A stretch of 64,000 bases of DNA from Frigoribacterium sp. Leaf186 (GTDB lineage: Bacteria; Actinomycetota; Actinomycetes; Actinomycetales; Microbacteriaceae): positions 706,315 to 770,314 of the forward strand of contig NZ_LMPQ01000010.1 in the NCBI RefSeq assembly GCF_001423905.1. The letters run 5' to 3'. The first letter of the stretch is position 1; every line of letters starts with the position of its first letter. Shown here in pieces: positions 61,171 through 64,000 of this stretch. The translations under genes and the position numbers were made by a program. The notes beneath the pieces were generated by a model that was given only the letters and a program-made list of their open reading frames with translations, searched no databases and had not been told where the DNA came from.

Positions 61171-62395
61171 TCGCCTGGGCGTCGTCGAGCGCTTCTTCGG
61201 GCGAGGCCTGGCCGGTGAGGGCCGCCTGGATCGCGGTGTAGATGGCGGTCGCGGCGGTCGGCCACTCGGCCCCGAGCTCGGCCGTGCGCGAGCGGGCGCT
61301 CGCGACGAGCGTCACGAAGGCCTGCTGGTCGGGCTGCTGCTCGGCGTACGTGTCGGCGACCGAGGTCTTCGAGGGGATGGTGTTGCGCTGCTCGGCCATC
61401 GCGAGCTGGTTCTCGTCGGAGTTCAGGCAGGCGACGACCTTCGCGGCGACGGCCTGGCGGGCCGCGTCACCGGTCTGCGGCACGGTCCACACCTCACCGC
61501 CGAGCGGGGCGACGGCCGTGTCGGAGGCGTCCTTCACGGGGATGGTCACGACGCCGTAGTCGGCGCCGGCCGCGTCGAGGGCGGGCAGCTGCCACGGGCC
61601 GTTGACCATCATCGCGGTCTTGCCGGCGATGAACTGGTCGTTGACGTCGGCCTGGGTCCAGTTGAGGACGCTCTTCGACATCGAGCCGTCGGCGACCAGG
61701 TCGGTCCAGAGCTGCAGGGCCTCGGCGGTCTCGGGGGTCGCGATGTCCTTCTCGTCGCCGCCGTTCGACCACATGAAGGGCAAGAACTGCCACGACGCCT
61801 CGTAGGTGGCGTTGGCGTCGACGGCCATGCCGTAGCGGTCGCCCGAGGTCAGCGCCTTCGCGGCGCTCTCGAGCTCGTCCCACGTCGTGGGCGGCTCGAT
61901 GCCGGCGTCGGCCAGCACGCTCTTGTCGTAGAACAGCGCGATCGTGTTGACGGTCGGGGCGAGCCCGTACAGCTCGCCGTCGTAGGTGCCCGACTGGACG
62001 ACGCCCTCGGCGTAGCCGTCGGCGTCGAGGCCGAAGTCGGACAGGGGCGCGAGGGCGCCGGTCTCGGCGATCTGGGCCAGGTCGGGGTTGTCGAGCATCA
62101 GCACGTCGGGCAGGGTGCGCGACGACGCCTGCTGCAGCACGCGCTGGATCAGCGAGCCACCGGGCACCATCGTGCGCTCGATCTCGACGCCGTTCTCGGT
62201 GCCGCACTTCTCGAGGAACGACGTGATGACCTTCTCGTCGTTCTCGCCGTAGTAGTCGACGACGGTCAGCTTGGTGACCTCGCCGCCGGCGCTGGTGCCC
62301 CCGCCGCCACCGGTGCACCCGGCGAGGACGAGGGGGACGACGGCGACCAGGGCGGTCGCGGTCAGGGACCTTCTGCGGATCGATGCAGGCTTCAT
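61163..62395 (-). CDS. Sugar ABC transporter substrate-binding lipoprotein
   Basis: 410 residues. Signal sequence ending in the lipobox LAGC, then a Gly-rich linker and the extracellular solute-binding family 1 fold (MLDNPDLAQIAETGALAPL, ANATYEASWQFLPFMWSNGG, AMMVNGPWQLPAL). First gene of the operon, nearest to the LacI operator. Confidence 0.92.
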   Translation of the reverse strand: MKPASIRRRSLTATALVAVVPLVLAGCTGGGGGTSAGGEVTKLTVVDYYGENDEKVITSFLEKCGTENGVEIERTMVPGGSLIQRVLQQASSRTLPDVLMLDNPDLAQIAETGALAPLSDFGLDADGYAEGVVQSGTYDGELYGLAPTVNTIALFYDKSVLADAGIEPPTTWDELESAAKALTSGDRYGMAVDANATYEASWQFLPFMWSNGGDEKDIATPETAEALQLWTDLVADGSMSKSVLNWTQADVNDQFIAGKTAMMVNGPWQLPALDAAGADYGVVTIPVKDASDTAVAPLGGEVWTVPQTGDAARQAVAAKVVACLNSDENQLAMAEQRNTIPSKTSVADTYAEQQPDQQAFVTLVASARSRTAELGAEWPTAATAIYTAIQAALTGQASPEEALDDAQASE

Positions 62396-62716
62396 TGCTC
62401 AGCTCTCTCTTGGCGACTGGTGGGCGGCCCGCGACGTCGGCCACCCGGGCCGGGCCCGAGAGGCGGAGTGCGACGTCGCGGCTCCGTTGCCGAGAAAGTA
62501 GCAGTTAACCGCTTAGCTTGTAAAGCGGTTAACCGAAGTCGCCGGGAGCGGTGGCGATCGCGGGGGCCGGGCCGCGCCTCCTCGTCCGGACGGTCGGGGT
62601 GGCCGCCGTGCCGCTGCGCGGGGGCGGGCCGGGGCGTCGGTCGTGCCGCCTCGCCGGGGCGGTCGGGGGCGGCGGCCGTGCCGCACTAGCCTGAGCGGCA
62701 GGGAAGGGAGGGCGCC
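62396..62716. other. Divergent promoter region of the sugar operon and lacI gene
   Basis: About 320 nt. It contains the operator at 62504-62533 and one partial GCGCCTCC motif; otherwise no gene or repeat. Promoters for both directions must lie here. Confidence 0.6.
62504..62533. promoter_or_regulatory. LacI-family operator
   Basis: Inverted repeat GTTAACCGCTT-n8-AAGCGGTTAAC. Each arm also contains the self-complementary GGTTAACC/GTTAAC core. Lies in the divergent promoter and fits a LacI-type site. Confidence 0.8.
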
Positions 62717-63775
62717 GTGGCGACCATGCGAGAGGTGGCCGCGCGGGCCGGGGTGTCGATCGCGACGGTGTCGTTCGTCGTCAACGGCTCGAGGAGCGTC
62801 TCGCCGGCCACCCACCGGCGGGTCACCGACGCGATGGCCGATCTGGGCTACACGAACAACGTCGTCGCCCGGGCCCTCGCCAGCAAGCGCACCCGCATCG
62901 TCGCGCTGCTCTTCCCCGCCCTCGAGGAGCGCCTCGGCGGCATCGCCCTGCGGATGTTCATGAGCGCCGCCAGCCGCGCCTCCGAACTCGGCTACCACCT
63001 GGTGCTCTGGCCGAGCGGCGAGACCGACCAGGACGTCCGGGACCTCGTGTCGGGGCGCCTCGTCGACGGCGTGCTCGTGATGGAGGTGCAACTGCACGAC
63101 AGCCGGGTCGAGGCCCTGCTCGAACTCGGCCTGCCCTTCGTGTCGATGGGGCGCACCTCGCAGAACGACCGCGTGCCGTTCGTCGACATGGACTTCGAGG
63201 AGGGGGTGGAGCAGGCGCTCGACCACCTCGAGTCCCTGGGGCACGAGAGCGTCGGCCTCGTGCTCGAGGACTTCTCGGCCAGCCCGATCGTCGGCTACGG
63301 CCCGGCGGCCCGCACCGAGGAGGCGTTCCGGCTCTCGGCGGCTCGGCGGGGCCTGCGGTCGGCGCTCGTCACGTGCGGGCCCTCGGCCGCGGGCGGTCGT
63401 CGGGCCGCACACGACCTGGTGGCGGCGCTGCCCGACGTGACCGGCGTGCTGATCATGAAGGACGACGCCACCGGCGGCCTGCTCAGCGGCCTCGCCGCGA
63501 CCGGGCGCCGCGTGCCGGACGACGTGTCGGTCGTCTCGCTGGCCTCGTCGACGGCGAACGGAGCCGCGACCGAGCCCACCCTGACCACCCTCGACGCCCC
63601 GGGGGTCGAGATGGGGCGGCTCGCGGTCGAGTCGCTCGTCGCCCGGCTGGATGCGGGTGCGGGGGCGGGTGCGGGTGCAGGTGGTGCGGGTGAGCTGACG
63701 CAGGTGCTGCTGCCGTGCGTGCTGCACGTGGCGGGGTCGAGCGGGCCGGCGCCCGGGATGGCTGCGCGGGGGTAG
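62717..63775 (+). CDS. LacI-family transcriptional repressor
   Basis: 352 residues. N-terminal HTH (TMREVAARAGVSIATVSFVVNGSRSVSPATHRRV) and hinge (NNVVARALASKRTRIVALLFP), then the periplasmic-binding-protein-like ligand domain. GTG 62717 follows GGGAGGG. Divergent from the ABC operon; likely repressor of the operon and of itself. The C-terminus is extended by a Gly/Ala-rich segment coming from a GGGTGC-type tract. Confidence 0.92.
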   Translation: MATMREVAARAGVSIATVSFVVNGSRSVSPATHRRVTDAMADLGYTNNVVARALASKRTRIVALLFPALEERLGGIALRMFMSAASRASELGYHLVLWPSGETDQDVRDLVSGRLVDGVLVMEVQLHDSRVEALLELGLPFVSMGRTSQNDRVPFVDMDFEEGVEQALDHLESLGHESVGLVLEDFSASPIVGYGPAARTEEAFRLSAARRGLRSALVTCGPSAAGGRRAAHDLVAALPDVTGVLIMKDDATGGLLSGLAATGRRVPDDVSVVSLASSTANGAATEPTLTTLDAPGVEMGRLAVESLVARLDAGAGAGAGAGGAGELTQVLLPCVLHVAGSSGPAPGMAARG

Positions 63776-63838
63776 CGGGTCGGCTGACGCATGCGGCGGC
63801 CCGGCCGTGCCCGGCCAGGACGCGCACCGCGCCAGGAG

Positions 63839-63878
63839 ATGGGCACAGCACCAGGACTAGACCTGGTGCTGTGCCCAT
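63839..63878. repeat. Long hairpin element C
   Basis: 17-bp perfect stem ATGGGCACAGCACCAGG and its complement with a 6-nt loop. Flanked by CCAGGAG and TCGTGG, a degraded form of the outer arms of elements A, B and D. Serves as the lacI terminator. Confidence 0.75.
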
Positions 63879-63910
63879 GTCGTGGTGTGGTGCTAGGTGC
63901 GGGTGCTTCG

Positions 63911-63970
63911 CCGCCACGAAGTACACATCCCGCCACGCGAAAGGGTGGCGGCATGTTTACTTCGTGGCGG
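63911..63970. repeat. Long hairpin element D
   Basis: Outer 12-bp stem CCGCCACGAAGT / ACTTCGTGGCGG, two unpaired bases each side, inner ACATCCCGCCAC / GTGGCGGCATGT with one mismatch. Same plan as elements A and B. Confidence 0.85.
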
Positions 63971-64000
63971 GCTGGCGGGCTGGCGGGCTGGCGGGCTGGC
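63969..64000. repeat. GGGCTGGC tandem repeat at the window end
   Basis: Four perfect 8-bp copies run to the last base, so the array may continue beyond the window. Confidence 0.85.

Noticed and set aside
62513..63727. 404-codon frame antisense to lacI
   Set aside because: His/Arg/Gly-rich shadow; the plus-strand LacI domains are clear.

Overview
The window is about 70% G+C, uses GTG and TTG starts freely, packs genes into operons joined by 4-nt GTGA stop/start overlaps, and carries a class E-type sortase signal (LAFTG), SEC-C, DUF2510 and Holin-X-like families and a gamma-butyrolactone-type signalling cassette. This points to an actinobacterium, most likely a member of the Microbacteriaceae (inference; there is no rRNA in the window to settle it).

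Layout. 1-1.8 kb: a cluster of DnaA boxes followed by dnaB. 1.9-13.6 kb: a lower-GC accessory island with a DUF6615-like gene, a translationally coupled type I restriction-modification operon (hsdM-hsdS-hsdR) whose fourth gene encodes a methylase-like protein with a HEPN-like C-terminus, a dead IS3 transposase and a scrambled adhesin fragment. 13.6-24.2 kb: surface and secreted proteins (a DUF2599 protein, a CshA-repeat adhesin with a sortase signal, a DUF2510 protein), an MFS exporter, a zinc alcohol dehydrogenase, a zinc-finger (HNH-like/SEC-C) protein and a Dabb protein.

24.3-31.7 kb: a catabolic operon (apnO-oiaC-lerI-derI-lerK) with an anion-type MFS importer and a divergent FadR-type regulator. 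Its enzyme set fits D-apionate -> 3-oxo-isoapionate -> L-erythrulose -> L-erythrulose-1-P -> D-erythrulose-4-P -> D-erythrose-4-P. 31.8-38.0 kb: a CBS-domain gene with no clear start, then an export operon: secreted beta/gamma-crystallin-like protein, lipoprotein, peptidoglycan-binding adaptor and MacB-like ABC protein. 38.2-40.8 kb: an AfsA-like butyrolactone synthase, an ArpA/ScbR-like receptor and an NAD-dependent reductase, the three parts of a Streptomyces-style gamma-butyrolactone circuit.

40.9-48.2 kb: aquaporin, Holin-X-like protein, CPA1-type Na+/H+ antiporter coupled to an OrfA-like DNA-binding protein, a TPR protein, a TetR/hydrolase divergent pair with a multi-site operator, and an AraC regulator. 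48.5-53.6 kb: a putative uptake/catabolism operon (MFS, NMT1-like protein, ornithine cyclodeaminase family, Asp/Glu racemase family, GntR). 53.7-56 kb: an NmrA-like oxidoreductase and three small membrane-associated proteins. 56-63.8 kb: a sugar or glycoside operon (binding lipoprotein, two permeases, ThuA, two Gfo/Idh/MocA oxidoreductases) with a divergent LacI repressor and an operator between them.

Three repeat phenomena cut across the gene layout. A 13-mer, GGAGGCGCGGGTC, occurs 14 times after position 22 kb, in genes and in terminators. Two unrelated operons each have 18-nt tandem repeats exactly at a stop/start junction, so that every repeat offers an in-frame start codon. A family of long hairpins with conserved CCACGAAGT-type ends lies between 54.8 kb and the window end.
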